From: Limosilactobacillus pontis DSM 8475
GTDB lineage: Bacteria > Bacillota > Bacilli > Lactobacillales > Lactobacillaceae
Direction of reading: 5' to 3'
Assembly (NCBI RefSeq): GCF_001435345.1
Contig: NZ_AZGO01000060.1
Span: forward strand, 79,308 to 127,917
Length of the DNA: 48,610 nucleotides
Numbering within the stretch: the first letter of the stretch is position 1; the number at the start of each line of letters is the position of its first letter. A program made the translations under genes and the position numbers. The notes under the pieces are model-generated. The model was not told where the DNA came from and made no database searches. It was given only the letters and a program-made list of their open reading frames with translations. Below, piece after piece: positions 39,701-48,610 of the stretch.

Positions 39701-42700
39701 GTACTTAATACTAACGCTAAGAATGGGTCACACCAGGATGTTTACCTGGTCTACAGTCATGACGTCAATGCCGACATCACCTACTGGGACATCACTGACG
39801 GTATGGAGCACAAGGTTCAACTTGGCAAGACCGATAACGACAACGATGACCATGGTAAGACTGGCAGCACGATTAGTCTTAACAATAACAAAAAGCGGAT
39901 TCCTGACCTTAAAGCTGACTACTATGTCTTTGTTGATACTGATTACCACCAGGGTGATAAGTACGGCAATGAAGACAGTCACTTTAACGTTTACTTCAGC
40001 CACGCTGTTAAGCAAATTACGTCCAAGACGCCAAGCAATAAAGTGCCTAAGGACAAGGATGGCAATCCAGTTGTTGACCCATCTAGTTTGAAGAAGAAAT
40101 TCACTCGTAATATCTACTTCAAGGCAAATACTGAAGATGGCCCAACTTTAAAGGATTCAGTTCAACAAAAAGTTGAATTCAATGGTACGGTCTATGTTGA
40201 CTTGGTCGATAAGACAACAGCTACTCCAGAAACCGTCAAGGATGTTAACGGCAACGATGTTCAAGTGGCAACGACCACGCCAGACACTGTGAAGTGGGAT
40301 GCTGCTGGTAGCCACACCATGAATAAAGTTGAACAGCACTTTATCAAGCTGGCTAAGGGCGACAAGTACGCAACTAGCTCGGACATGGTTGGTACTTGGC
40401 AATTGACGTCTGGCAAGGCTGACCAACTGACCTTAACGCCAACGTCTAAGAATCCGAACGACGAAACACTCGTTTATATCTTGCAAAAACACGACACTGG
40501 TATTCCAGAAGTTCATCCGGATAAGCCAAGTATTGATGTTAAGCAGGAAACCAAGACGTTTATCCGGACGATTGTTTACCGTGGGACGAAAGACCAGGGT
40601 TACAGTTACGAAGACGTCAATGGTTCACCAGAGAAGACACATAAGGTTGTCCAAAAGATTACTTACACTCGCAACATTCTTAGTGAAGGTGATAAGGTGC
40701 TTGAAACTACTCCATGGACTAGTGAACAAAAGGGTTTGAGCGCCGTTAAGTCACAAGATCCAAAGAGTGTGGGTTACGATCGTGTGGATAAACCACAAGT
40801 CGATGGTCGGACAGTAAATCCAGATACGGATAATACTGATTTAGGCACGATTGTTGTAACTTACACCACTGATCCACATCATGAAACCGGTATTCCAGAG
40901 ATCCACCCAGAAAAGCCAGCGGTCGATGTGACGACGGAAACCAAGACCTTTGTTCGGACGATTGTTTACCGGGGGACCAAGGACGGCAATAAGACCTTTA
41001 ATGCTGTTGATGGTTCACCGGATGGCACGAGTTCTTATAAGCAGACGGTCACCTTCACCCGCCATATCCTCAAGCAGGGTGATCAGGTCCTCGAAACGAC
41101 GCCGTGGACCAGTGACGACCCAACCATGGCCAAGGTTGATTCCAAGACGCCGGCCACGGTTGGTTACGAGATGGTCGACAAGGACGCCGTCGAAAGTGTC
41201 ACGGTCGAGCCAGACAAGTCACCAGAAGACCTTGGTAAAGTGGTCGTTACCTACCGGGTTAACCCCGTTGAAAAGACCTCGGTATCGCGGAACATCTACT
41301 ACCGGGATGCCGCAACGGGTAAGACGATCAACGAGGAACTCGGCAAGGACGCCGCTCCAGCTGTTAAGCAAACCGTCGACTATGTGCGGATGCCAATCTT
41401 CAACCGCTTCGGCCTGTTCTTTGGCTTTGCCGAGTTGGCTACCAATAAAAACGGCACGGTTAAGTTCAATGGTGATGGTCAACCAGTGATTAAGAAGGAT
41501 GCCAACGGTCAACCAGTGATTGCGACGACCGATCCTAACCAGGCTTGGGTTGCCAGTGGTATGCATACCGAATACCCTGAGCAGGGTTCACCAGATCTGA
41601 CCAAGTATGGTTACAAGAAAGTTCGGGCACTCGATAGCCGTGATGAGGACGACCATGATAGCGGTAAGGCAGTCGGTAACAAGGCCTCTGACCCAACGAG
41701 GAATGGTGCTGACGTCAATGTTTACTACTTCCACGACCAGGATGACGTAACCTCGGACCGGCCGGAATATGGCATTGATGTTAAGAACCTGGAAAAGACC
41801 TTCATTCGGACGATCGTTTACCGCGGAACCAAGGACGGTGGTAAGACCTATGAGGCAGTTAATGGATCACCGGAGCATACGGCCAAGTACCAGCAGACCG
41901 TTACCTTCACGCGGCGCGCAGTTATTGATAAGGTAATGAAGAAGGTATTGAGTTACACCGATTGGGTAGCAAAGAAGGCCGGCATGGACGCAGTTGCTTC
42001 GTAGTCACCGGATACGGTTGGCTACGATGAGGTTGATAAGCCACAGGTTGATGGGGTAACCGTTGATCCTAACTCAGCCCAGACTGACTTAGGCACTATC
42101 ACCGTTACTTACGTGGCAAAGTCGAGTCAGCCAACGACACCGAAGAATCCGGAGACACCAACGAGTCCAACGACACCGAAGAATCCGGAAACACCGACGA
42201 GCCCGACAAACCCGACGACACCAAGCTCAAAGACCTACAAGACAACGGTCAAGTACGTTGACCAAGACGCCCACGAGCTGCTCCCATCAGTTGATGGTCA
42301 AAAGGACCTGAAGCCAGGCGAGGGCTTTGACAACGCTGGTGCCAAGAAGGACGTAATTACGATACCTGATGGTACCCAGTACAAGCTGGTCAAGCACACG
42401 AACGTCACCGGTCAGGCGACAGCACAAGGTGCGGTGACGGTCTACGTCTACGAGAAGGTGACGACCCCAACGCCGGGTCAAGCCACGACGCCTAGTCACA
42501 CTAAGACACCTGATCAGACCGGGACACTGGCTCAGCCAACAACGCCGCAACCGGCACCGCAACCCGATCAGTCGCAGCCAACGCCAAGTGCCACCCCTGA
42601 GCCGACCGTTCAGACCGTGGCGCCGGCACCGGCTAAGACGACTGCTACTGCCAAGGAAACGCCAACCCAGTCAGCCGCACGGCAGCTGCCACAGACCGGT

Positions 42701-42793
42701 AACGTCAAGGGCGCAACTCTTGCGGCATCCATCCTCGGTGTGATGGGTGCGGTTCTGGGCCTTGGCCTCGGTAAGAAGCGTCACCATGAATAA
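36785..42793 (+). pseudogene. Broken giant YSIRK-type, Mub-repeat, LPXTG-anchored adhesin
   Basis: A wall-anchored surface protein that would be about 2000 residues if repaired. It keeps a good start (ATG 36785 after TAGGAGGA), a YSIRK-type signal peptide (FALRKLTIGVASVLLG, cleavage near VAHADE) and a C-terminal LPQTGN anchor with tail GKKRHHE. Three lesions break it: a frameshift near 37187-37192 consistent with one lost A in an A run; a compensating frameshift near 38071-38077 consistent with one inserted base; and in-frame TAG at 42002-42004. The TAG aligns with a Gln in a sibling repeat, so CAG to TAG is likely. Translation from the true start would stop at 37231, before any repeat. The body carries Mub-like units (TRTIHYV, TGTYYEANGKRVN) and three late repeats. 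Confidence 0.85.
40499..42110 (+). repeat. Three C-terminal Mub-type repeats of the second adhesin
   Basis: Units begin near 40499, 40889 and 41765 and share TKTFIRTIVYRGTKD, NGSPE/DGSPD, VTFTRR/H, and a VGY..VDK stretch. A different segment (41270-41750, with NIYYRDAATGKTI) separates the second and third. The stop at 42002 falls in the third unit. After it comes a two-copy 36-base repeat (42131-42202) encoding PTTPKNPETPTS. Confidence 0.75.
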
Positions 42794-42835
42794 AGTTGCA
42801 TAAGCGGGAAACGGCTTAGTTCCCGTGAGGATTAC

Positions 42836-42874
42836 AAAAGGCTCCATCCAGGATAATCCCGGGTGGAGCCTTTT
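42836..42874. terminator. Terminator between the second adhesin and the epimerase gene
   Basis: AAAAGGCTCCATCC (42836-42849) pairs with GGGTGGAGCCTTTT (42861-42874) with one wobble. A and T runs on both sides allow bidirectional use for the converging genes. Confidence 0.85.
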
Positions 42875-42902
42875 CGTATGGGTTAAGATATTATTTTATA
42901 AA

Positions 42903-43958
42903 TCACGCGTGCCAGAGGTGGGTGCCGACCCGCTTGACAGCGCCGAGATCCACGCTTTCGTCGATCATGTAGATCGAATCGAGGTCGATGAAGCGGACGT
43001 TGGTGTGGGCATTGGCAAAGGCCACGGCCGCCGCAATGCTCTCCGGGGCCTCGATCATGCAGCCAACCATGCAGGGAACGCCGGCTGCTTCACAGATCTG
43101 GTTGATCCTGGTGGCCTGGTAGATCCCGCCGGCCTTCATCAGCTTGATGTTGACGTAGTCGGCCGCGTGGGCGCTGACCGCCCGCAGTGCGTCCGCCGGC
43201 GAGAAGACGCTCTCGTCCAGCATGATCGGCAGGTCACTCTCCTGACGCAGGAGGGCGAGCTCGTGCAGCTGGTCGGCTGGCAGTGGTTGCTCAACGAAGG
43301 CGATGTTCAATCCGTCCGCCGCCAGCTGGGCCAGGCCCCGTTGCGCCTGCTTGTAGGACCAGGCCTGGTTGACGTCCAGACGCAGGCTGATCTGGGGCCC
43401 GACCGCGTGGGCGATCGCCGTGACCGTGGCCACATCCTCCGCCACCGGGGCGTTGCCAATCTTGATCTTCAGGGCGGAGAAACCTTTCTCGACTAGGGCC
43501 CGGGCTTCAGCCACCATCTGGTCACGGTCACCGATGCTGATCGTGTAGTCGGTGGCCATCGACTGCTTGCTGCCGCCGAGTAGGTGGTTCAGCGTGACCT
43601 GGTAGACCTGGCAGAGGAGGTCGTAAACGGCAATGTCGAAGGCCGCCTTGGCCCCCGGATTGCCAACGACACAGGCCTGGAGCTTGTTTTCCAGTGGCTC
43701 GACGTGGGTCAGGGACTCCCCAATCATCTGGGGAATGATGACGTCATCGAGGATCGCCTTCATGCTGGTCAGGTTGTCGCCGGTGACCACTGGATTAGGG
43801 GTGGCGGCCCCGACGCCGACCATCCCGTTGGCGAGGGTGACCTTCAGCTTGACCGCGTTGATTGCCGTGACCGTGTGTAGGCGGGTGACGAACGGGCGCT
43901 TGAGGGGAATCTTGACGAGTTGTGTTGCTGCGTGTTGAATGATAAGACTATCTTTCAT
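42903..43958 (-). CDS. Dipeptide epimerase (enolase superfamily, L-Ala-D/L-Glu epimerase type)
   Basis: Epimerises the second residue of dipeptides such as L-Ala-D-Glu from murein recycling. The 351-residue protein shows the muconate-lactonizing-enzyme subgroup layout: KxK (Lys164, Lys166 in ALKIKIG), metal ligands Asp194, Glu223 and Asp248, and Lys272 in NIKLMKAGG. The Asp-x-Asp pair at 323/325 (FIDLDS) is the dipeptide amino-group binding motif seen in characterised epimerases. I choose ATG 43958 (MKDSLII); the upstream ATG at 43991 would add eleven basic non-family residues. The stated ribosome site, GAGATGG, is weak. Confidence 0.85.
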   Translation of the reverse strand: MKDSLIIQHAATQLVKIPLKRPFVTRLHTVTAINAVKLKVTLANGMVGVGAATPNPVVTGDNLTSMKAILDDVIIPQMIGESLTHVEPLENKLQACVVGNPGAKAAFDIAVYDLLCQVYQVTLNHLLGGSKQSMATDYTISIGDRDQMVAEARALVEKGFSALKIKIGNAPVAEDVATVTAIAHAVGPQISLRLDVNQAWSYKQAQRGLAQLAADGLNIAFVEQPLPADQLHELALLRQESDLPIMLDESVFSPADALRAVSAHAADYVNIKLMKAGGIYQATRINQICEAAGVPCMVGCMIEAPESIAAAVAFANAHTNVRFIDLDSIYMIDESVDLGAVKRVGTHLWHA

Positions 43959-44015
43959 TATTAGCCATCTCGATTTTTTTCTTTCCCCCATTCTAACATT
44001 TTCACCAGGAGGGGG

Positions 44016-44405
44016 TTATTCCCAGTAATCCTCGAACTTCTGCGAAGCAGCGGTGGAGGCGTCGGTTGCCGGAGTCGGAGAATCACTCGTCGGCGTGGTG
44101 GTCATGGTTGACTGCTCCTTGGTGAAGGTGAAGCGCGGCTGGTCAGTGCCAGACTGGTAGTCGACCGTCGTCACCAGGCCGGAGAAGAACCACTCGTCGG
44201 CAAAGTTATAGTAGTTGATCCCGTCCCTACTGGTGGTCAAGACGGCGTCAGCGAGGTCGTCCTCAACTGCGAAGCCCTGGTCGGGGGTGTGGGCGACATG
44301 GTGGGGTTGGACCGTCTTGCCGAAGAGCTTGACCCCCTGGCCGCGGGTCAAGTTAAGATGTTGCTGGAACCATTGACTAGCCGCGGTGGTGATAATTTAC
44401 TTCAT
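44016..44405 (-). pseudogene. HesB-like iron-sulfur family gene with a stop at codon 3
   Basis: On the minus strand a good ribosome site (AAGGAGTG) precedes ATG 44405, then AAG and an in-frame TAA at 44399-44397. The same frame continues as IITTAASQWFQQHLNLTRG and on to GINYYNFADEWFFSG and LVTTVDYQ. This is the small HesB/YneR-like family that lacks the three cysteines of A-type Fe-S carriers. About 127 codons follow, ending in a Thr/Ser-rich tail and FEDYWE. The body is intact, so reinitiation at a downstream TTG (44351) would give 111 residues missing the first strand. An AAA or CAA to TAA change is the simplest cause. Confidence 0.75.
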
Positions 44406-44452
44406 ACTGATCACTCCTTTGGTTTCACCATACCTATGGTCGGCCGTGGGGA

Positions 44453-45364
44453 TCAACGATTGTGCCTGACCAGAAAGTCCCGGTAGGCGGTCAGACCGTT
44501 GACGTTGTTGTCGGTCCGGGCAACTAGCTGGACGGTGTAGTGCTGGTTGGCAAAGGAGCCGTTAGTCTTAAGGCGACGGTAGACAATCTCATCACTGGGG
44601 AAGAGGGGCAGACTCTGGGGGTAGAAGGCTATTGCCTGGTCGAGCGACACCAGGGTCTGCATCTGCTCGATCGTTCCCACCCGCTGGACCTGGCACTCCG
44701 GATTACGCGACTTTAGGGTGGCCAAAAAGGCGGTCTGGAGGTAGGTCGAACTCTCATTGCTGTAGTAGAGGATCGGCCGCTGGGCGAGGTCCGCACTGGT
44801 GAGAAAGTCCTTGTCAGCGCGGGGGTTGCGCCGGCTGAGACCGAGGACCATCTCCCCGTCGGCGACCGTCGTACTGGTGAGCTCGGCGTGGACCAGGTGT
44901 TCGTGGGTCCCATAATCCAGGATGTAGGCGCAGTCAAGCATCCCCATGGTCACGTCGGCGATCAGGTGCTCGATGCTGGCCTCGCTGACGTGGAAGCGGA
45001 TGGGGACGTTGGCGGGATTATCCTGGTAGGCGTGGATGTGGCGGACCAGAAGCCGCCCCTCGAATGGCGAGAAGTAACTGATCCGGAGGTGCTGGAAGTT
45101 TCGCTGGCTGATGCTGTGGAGCTTGATGATGCTGTCGTCGAGTTGGTTGAGCAGCTCGGTGGCCCGCTGAACAAAGTAGGCGCCCGCGTTGGTCAGGGTG
45201 ATCTTGTTCGGCCCGCGGAAGAAGAGTTGGACCCCGAGCTCGTCCTCCAGGCTGGTCATCTGCTTGGAGACGGTCCGCTGGGAGATGAATTGCTGGTCAG
45301 CGACCCGCTGAAAGCTGCCCAGCTGGGCCACTGCCAGGAAGTTCTTGAGCTGTTCAATATCCAT
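44453..45364 (-). CDS. LysR-family transcriptional regulator
   Basis: 303 residues: N-terminal winged helix (MDIEQLKNFLAVAQLGSFQR, QRTVSKQMTSLEDELGVQLF) and a two-lobed effector-binding domain. ATG 45364 follows AAGGAGG; the track back to 45406 is an unlikely extension. It is divergent from the flavoprotein gene at 45482 and probably controls it, since LysR regulators commonly act on the adjacent divergent gene. The 117-base gap contains TATAAT at 45439-45444 for the flavoprotein gene. Effector unknown. Confidence 0.93.
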   Translation of the reverse strand: MDIEQLKNFLAVAQLGSFQRVADQQFISQRTVSKQMTSLEDELGVQLFFRGPNKITLTNAGAYFVQRATELLNQLDDSIIKLHSISQRNFQHLRISYFSPFEGRLLVRHIHAYQDNPANVPIRFHVSEASIEHLIADVTMGMLDCAYILDYGTHEHLVHAELTSTTVADGEMVLGLSRRNPRADKDFLTSADLAQRPILYYSNESSTYLQTAFLATLKSRNPECQVQRVGTIEQMQTLVSLDQAIAFYPQSLPLFPSDEIVYRRLKTNGSFANQHYTVQLVARTDNNVNGLTAYRDFLVRHNR

Positions 45365-45481
45365 TGTCGTCCTCCTTACCCGTCGTTTTAGTGCGGGTGT
45401 CACCAATATTCAACATATTAACTCTTTCACAATCTCATTATAATAAAAGCATGACGAAATTACCAAGAGGATGGTGCAATT

Positions 45482-46936
45482 ATGAAGAGCAAACAAGATA
45501 ATTATGATGTTGTTATTGTTGGTTCCGGAGCTGCCGGCATCGCGGCTGGTTTGACGGCGGTTCAGGACGGTCACCGGGTGCTCCTGCTTGAGAAGGGGAA
45601 GACCACCGGCGGGAGCAGTAACTACACGGAGGGGCTGGTTGCCATCAATTCCTACCTGCAAAAGGCCAAGGGGATCAAGATCAAGGCTACCGATGTCCTG
45701 AGTGAAGAGGTGAACTATTCCAAGTACAAGGCCGACTCACGGATCTGGCGCGACTATATCAACAACAGTGCCGAGAACGTCCAGTGGCTTCATGATCAGG
45801 GCGTTGAATTTGAAGGCGTTCAGGCGATGGGGGCCGGGGAAGCTACCTGGCACATCTACAAGGGGATGGGTCATGGTGTGATCCACGATGTTCTCCAGCC
45901 GAAGTTTGAACAGCTGGGTGGTGAAGTTCTGACACTGACCCGGGCAATTAAACTGACCCGGCAGGCCGACGGACAAGTGCGGGTAACCCTGCGCGACCAC
46001 CGGACCGGTGACAAGTATGACGTAACTGCTCGGGCCGTGGTTCTGGCCGCCGGTGGTTACCTGAACAACGCCAAGATGATCGCTACGGAAACCCCCTATG
46101 ACGAAACCCGGCTGGTCCCGGTTAGCTCCGGAAAGGGGACCGGTGATGGCCTGCGGATGGCCTGGAACATCGGGGCGCAGAAGTACGGCACCGGGATGGC
46201 AATGCTGTTTGGTGGCTACCTACGTGACGAGGACGAGCCATCCTACAAGATGATGGCCTCCCAGATGAACACCGCAGCCGGTCAGCAGCCCCTCCTCTGG
46301 GTCAACCAGGACGGGGAACGCTTCGTCAACGAGGAGGTTGTCTACAACTTCTCCCTGGCCGGCAACGCTCTCTACACTCAGTCTCAGGTTTACAGCATCC
46401 TGGACCAGGCTGTGATTGATAAGATGGCTACGACTGGTAACTTCATGGGTCTCGGGATCTACTTCAAGCGGGGCCAGAAGATGGACCAGTTGCAGGACGA
46501 GCTCGACCGGGCCGTCGCCGCTAAGAAGTCCTTCATCTTCAAGGCCGATACCATTGAGGACCTAGCCCGACAGATGGGGCTGCCGGTCGAGAAGCTGACC
46601 GCGACGATTCAGCGCTACAACCGATTTGCTGACCAGGGGAGTGACGATGACTTCGGCAAGGATCCGAAATACCTCCAGAAGGTTGCCCAGGGGCCATTCT
46701 ACGGCTTCCACCTGAACATTGGGGCCTTCTGCACCATGGGTGGTCTGAAGGTGACCCCGGCCAACGAGGTCTTGAATGACCACGCCCACGTCATTTCCGG
46801 CCTGTACGCCGCGGGAAACGACGCCTCTGGACTGGTCGGCGACACCTACGGCCCTAACATGCCGGGAACTTGTGTTGGTTACGCCTTCTACTCCGGTCGC
46901 AACGCTGCTCACCATATCAACGATTACCTGAAGTAG
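45482..46936 (+). CDS. FAD-dependent fumarate reductase-type flavoprotein
   Basis: A soluble FAD_binding_2 oxidoreductase of 484 residues. The N-terminal dinucleotide fold is VVIVGSGAAGIAAGL with the Glu of LLLEKG; GGSSNYTEG is the FAD phosphate loop. The substrate cap domain runs from about 240 to 370 (WVNQDGERFVNE). The C-terminal FAD motif is GLYAAGNDASG and PGTCVGYAFYSGR. No signal peptide, heme-binding CxxCH or FMN-binding domain is present, so it differs from flavocytochrome c and from extracellular fumarate reductases. It may reduce fumarate or another enoate. ATG 45482 follows AAGAGGA. Regulated in all likelihood by the divergent LysR gene. Confidence 0.85.
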   Translation: MKSKQDNYDVVIVGSGAAGIAAGLTAVQDGHRVLLLEKGKTTGGSSNYTEGLVAINSYLQKAKGIKIKATDVLSEEVNYSKYKADSRIWRDYINNSAENVQWLHDQGVEFEGVQAMGAGEATWHIYKGMGHGVIHDVLQPKFEQLGGEVLTLTRAIKLTRQADGQVRVTLRDHRTGDKYDVTARAVVLAAGGYLNNAKMIATETPYDETRLVPVSSGKGTGDGLRMAWNIGAQKYGTGMAMLFGGYLRDEDEPSYKMMASQMNTAAGQQPLLWVNQDGERFVNEEVVYNFSLAGNALYTQSQVYSILDQAVIDKMATTGNFMGLGIYFKRGQKMDQLQDELDRAVAAKKSFIFKADTIEDLARQMGLPVEKLTATIQRYNRFADQGSDDDFGKDPKYLQKVAQGPFYGFHLNIGAFCTMGGLKVTPANEVLNDHAHVISGLYAAGNDASGLVGDTYGPNMPGTCVGYAFYSGRNAAHHINDYLK

Positions 46937-46954
46937 GCCGATCAGGACGATGTT

Positions 46955-46998
46955 AAAAAGCCCGTGGCTGATCATCAACTGATCGCCCACGGGCTTTG
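46955..46998. terminator. Bidirectional terminator between the flavoprotein gene and rlmD
   Basis: AAAGCCCGTGG pairs with CCACGGGCTTT, with inner stem GATCA/TGATC. It lies between two converging genes. Confidence 0.75.
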
Positions 46999-47010
46999 CT
47001 GGTTATTTGA

Positions 47011-48402
47011 TTATTTACGCAGGGACAGCTTGACGACCGCCTCACAGCGGGCCGTCTGCGGCATCATGTCGACCGGTTGGATGTAGTCAACATGGTAGAC
47101 GCTGGTCAGCCGGCGCAGGTTACGGGCCAGGGAGGCCATCCCACAGGAGACGTAGGCAAACTTGCGCGGCTTAGTCTTGAGGATTGCCTTAATCAGGTCG
47201 TCGTCGAGGCCGGCTCGCGGCGGATCGACTACCAGGGCGTCGAAATTGAGGCCGTCACGTTGCCACTGGGGTAGGATCTCTTCGACCTTGCCGACCACAT
47301 ACTCGGCGTTGGTGATTCCGTTGACCCGGGCGTTCTCGTTGGCATCGGCCACCGCTTCAGGGATGACCTCCATTCCGCGGACTGCCTTGACCCGGGAGGC
47401 CAGGGATAGGCCGATGGTGCCGATCCCGGCGTAGGCATCGATCAGGGTGTCCTCTGGTGCCAGGTCGAGGGCCTTGGCCGCCTCCTCGTACAGGGTCTCG
47501 GTTTGCTCAGGATTCAACTGGAGGAAGGACCGGGCGGAGAGCTTGAAGTCCAGCCCCATCAGGCTCTCGGTGATCGCGTCTTTCCCGGCCAGGTGGATCA
47601 TCTGGTCGCCCCAGACCAATGGGGTATCGCCGGGGTTGACGTTTTGCATGACCGAGACGACCTCGGGAAGCTGGTCGGCGATGGCATCGAGCAGCTGGTG
47701 CTTGTGGATCAGCTTGGGGGTGTTGGTGATGATCGTCAGCTGGACCTCACCGGTTGTCCGGGACTCCCGTACCGCCAGGGTCTTGATGATTCCACTGTTG
47801 TGGTCCTCGTCATAGACCGGGATGTCTAACTCCTCAATCAGCTTGACCATCGTCCGGACGACGTGCACCGTCTGCGGCATCTGAACCGCGCACTCCTGCA
47901 TATCGACTAGGTCGTGGCTGTCCGGCTTGTAGAGCCCAGCGGCCACGTGGCCGTCGATCATCCGGACCTGGAACTGGGCCTTGTTCCGGTAGCCGTACTC
48001 TTGGGGCGCGGCGATCGTTGGCCGAACCTCGTAGTTACGGTAACCATAGGGCTGAAACTTGGCTAGGCTATCGATAACTACCTGACGCTTAAACTTCAGT
48101 TGCTCCGGGTAGGCGAGGTTTTCGAGCTCAAAGCCCCCGGCCACGTCGGCGTAGGAATCGCGCGGGGTGACCCGGTGCTTGCTGGTGCGGCGGAGACGGT
48201 GGATCTTGGCCGTCAGGTAGCGCGGCATAACCCTGGTGACCTCGGCGACGACAACCTCCCCGGGCAGGGCGCCAGGAACAAAGCAGACCTTATGTTTGAA
48301 GTAGCCGATCCCGTGGCCGTTGACCCCGAGGCGGCGAATCGTCAGTGGGAAGCGGTCCCCCACATTGACGGTGACATCTTGTTTCGTGTGATTCTGTGTC
48401 AT
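47011..48402 (-). CDS. rlmD: 23S rRNA (uracil-C5)-methyltransferase, RlmD/RlmCD type
   Basis: SAM-dependent m5U methyltransferase of 463 residues. A TRAM RNA-binding domain spans about 10-70 (RRLGVNGHGIGYF). The SAM site DAYAGIGTIGLSLA is near residue 321, VVDPPRAGLD near 385, and the catalytic Cys is in YVSCGMASLARNLRRL near 420. The four-cysteine Fe-S motif normally between TRAM and the central domain (Gly-Gly-Cys-Gln type) is absent: residues 80-96 read PRDSYADVAGGFELENL. ATG 48402 follows GGAGAA. It could be the TrmA-like or RlmC-like paralog; the rRNA position is not decidable. Confidence 0.9.
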   Translation of the reverse strand: MTQNHTKQDVTVNVGDRFPLTIRRLGVNGHGIGYFKHKVCFVPGALPGEVVVAEVTRVMPRYLTAKIHRLRRTSKHRVTPRDSYADVAGGFELENLAYPEQLKFKRQVVIDSLAKFQPYGYRNYEVRPTIAAPQEYGYRNKAQFQVRMIDGHVAAGLYKPDSHDLVDMQECAVQMPQTVHVVRTMVKLIEELDIPVYDEDHNSGIIKTLAVRESRTTGEVQLTIITNTPKLIHKHQLLDAIADQLPEVVSVMQNVNPGDTPLVWGDQMIHLAGKDAITESLMGLDFKLSARSFLQLNPEQTETLYEEAAKALDLAPEDTLIDAYAGIGTIGLSLASRVKAVRGMEVIPEAVADANENARVNGITNAEYVVGKVEEILPQWQRDGLNFDALVVDPPRAGLDDDLIKAILKTKPRKFAYVSCGMASLARNLRRLTSVYHVDYIQPVDMMPQTARCEAVVKLSLRK

Positions 48403-48610
48403 AATGATTTCTCCGATCTAGTGGTGTGCCTTAATTTTAGCATATCGAACCACGGGAGCCGACCCCGCACCCTGTCCGATTAGCTTACTTTTATAATCAA
48501 AACGTTGAAAAATCTCTAACTATTTAAAAGATTACTAATAATCAGTTTTTATCCTTGGCAGATTGCAAGAAATAACTTGAACGAATTTAGTGACGTAGAT
48601 TAAGCAAGAA
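48403..48610. other. AT-rich end of the window
   Basis: Upstream region of rlmD; no gene, clear promoter or terminator could be supported in the last 200 bases. Confidence 0.4.

Overview
The window reads as chromosome of a lactic acid bacterium in the Lactobacillaceae. Supporting signs are a RexAB recombinase of the Fe-S-less type, maltose phosphorylase with beta-phosphoglucomutase, a stand-alone glutamate-cysteine ligase, LPQTG-anchored MucBP-type adhesins and TagE/Gtf-type glycosyltransferases. The housekeeping genes are strongly GC-rich in third positions. A heterofermentative, high-GC lineage such as Limosilactobacillus fits, but the species cannot be fixed from sequence reading alone.

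Layout. 0-9 kb: rexB-rexA, with a LacI-family regulator gene overlapping the end of rexA. 9-15 kb: a thiolase, then a maltose operon (MFS sugar transporter, malP, pgmB) behind a promoter carrying two tandem LacI/MalR-type operators. 15-23.8 kb: glutamate-cysteine ligase, a convergent C26 glutamine amidotransferase, an aldo/keto reductase, a membrane glycerophosphodiesterase, a D-2-hydroxyacid dehydrogenase, and the divergent guaC/purA pair sharing a promoter region with a candidate PurBox. 23.8-42.9 kb is a visibly more AT-rich surface island. It holds a broken giant MucBP-repeat adhesin, an Ig-like/transmembrane/coiled-coil protein, pyrR with its own attenuator, a DUF2628-like membrane protein, an adjacent glycosyltransferase pair resembling GtfA/GtfB, a GH13 oligo-1,6-glucosidase, and a second broken giant adhesin. 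42.9-48.6 kb: a dipeptide epimerase, a HesB-like gene with a stop at codon 3, a LysR regulator divergent from a fumarate-reductase-type flavoprotein, and rlmD.

How it works together. Maltose enters through the MFS carrier, MalP splits it with phosphate to glucose plus beta-glucose 1-phosphate, and PgmB makes glucose 6-phosphate. The LacI regulator encoded just upstream is the obvious candidate to bind the operators. In the island the second glycosyltransferase lacks the first Glu of the EX7E motif that the first one keeps. This is the pattern of a catalytic GtfA with a non-catalytic GtfB partner, and the natural client proteins, the two flanking adhesins, have both decayed. Across three loci I count four in-frame stops and two frameshifts, while all the metabolic genes are intact. 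This localised decay, the GtfA/GtfB-like pair and the apparent loss of Fe-S cysteines in RexB and RlmD are the most interesting points. I saw no prophage, insertion sequence, CRISPR array, tRNA or rRNA.
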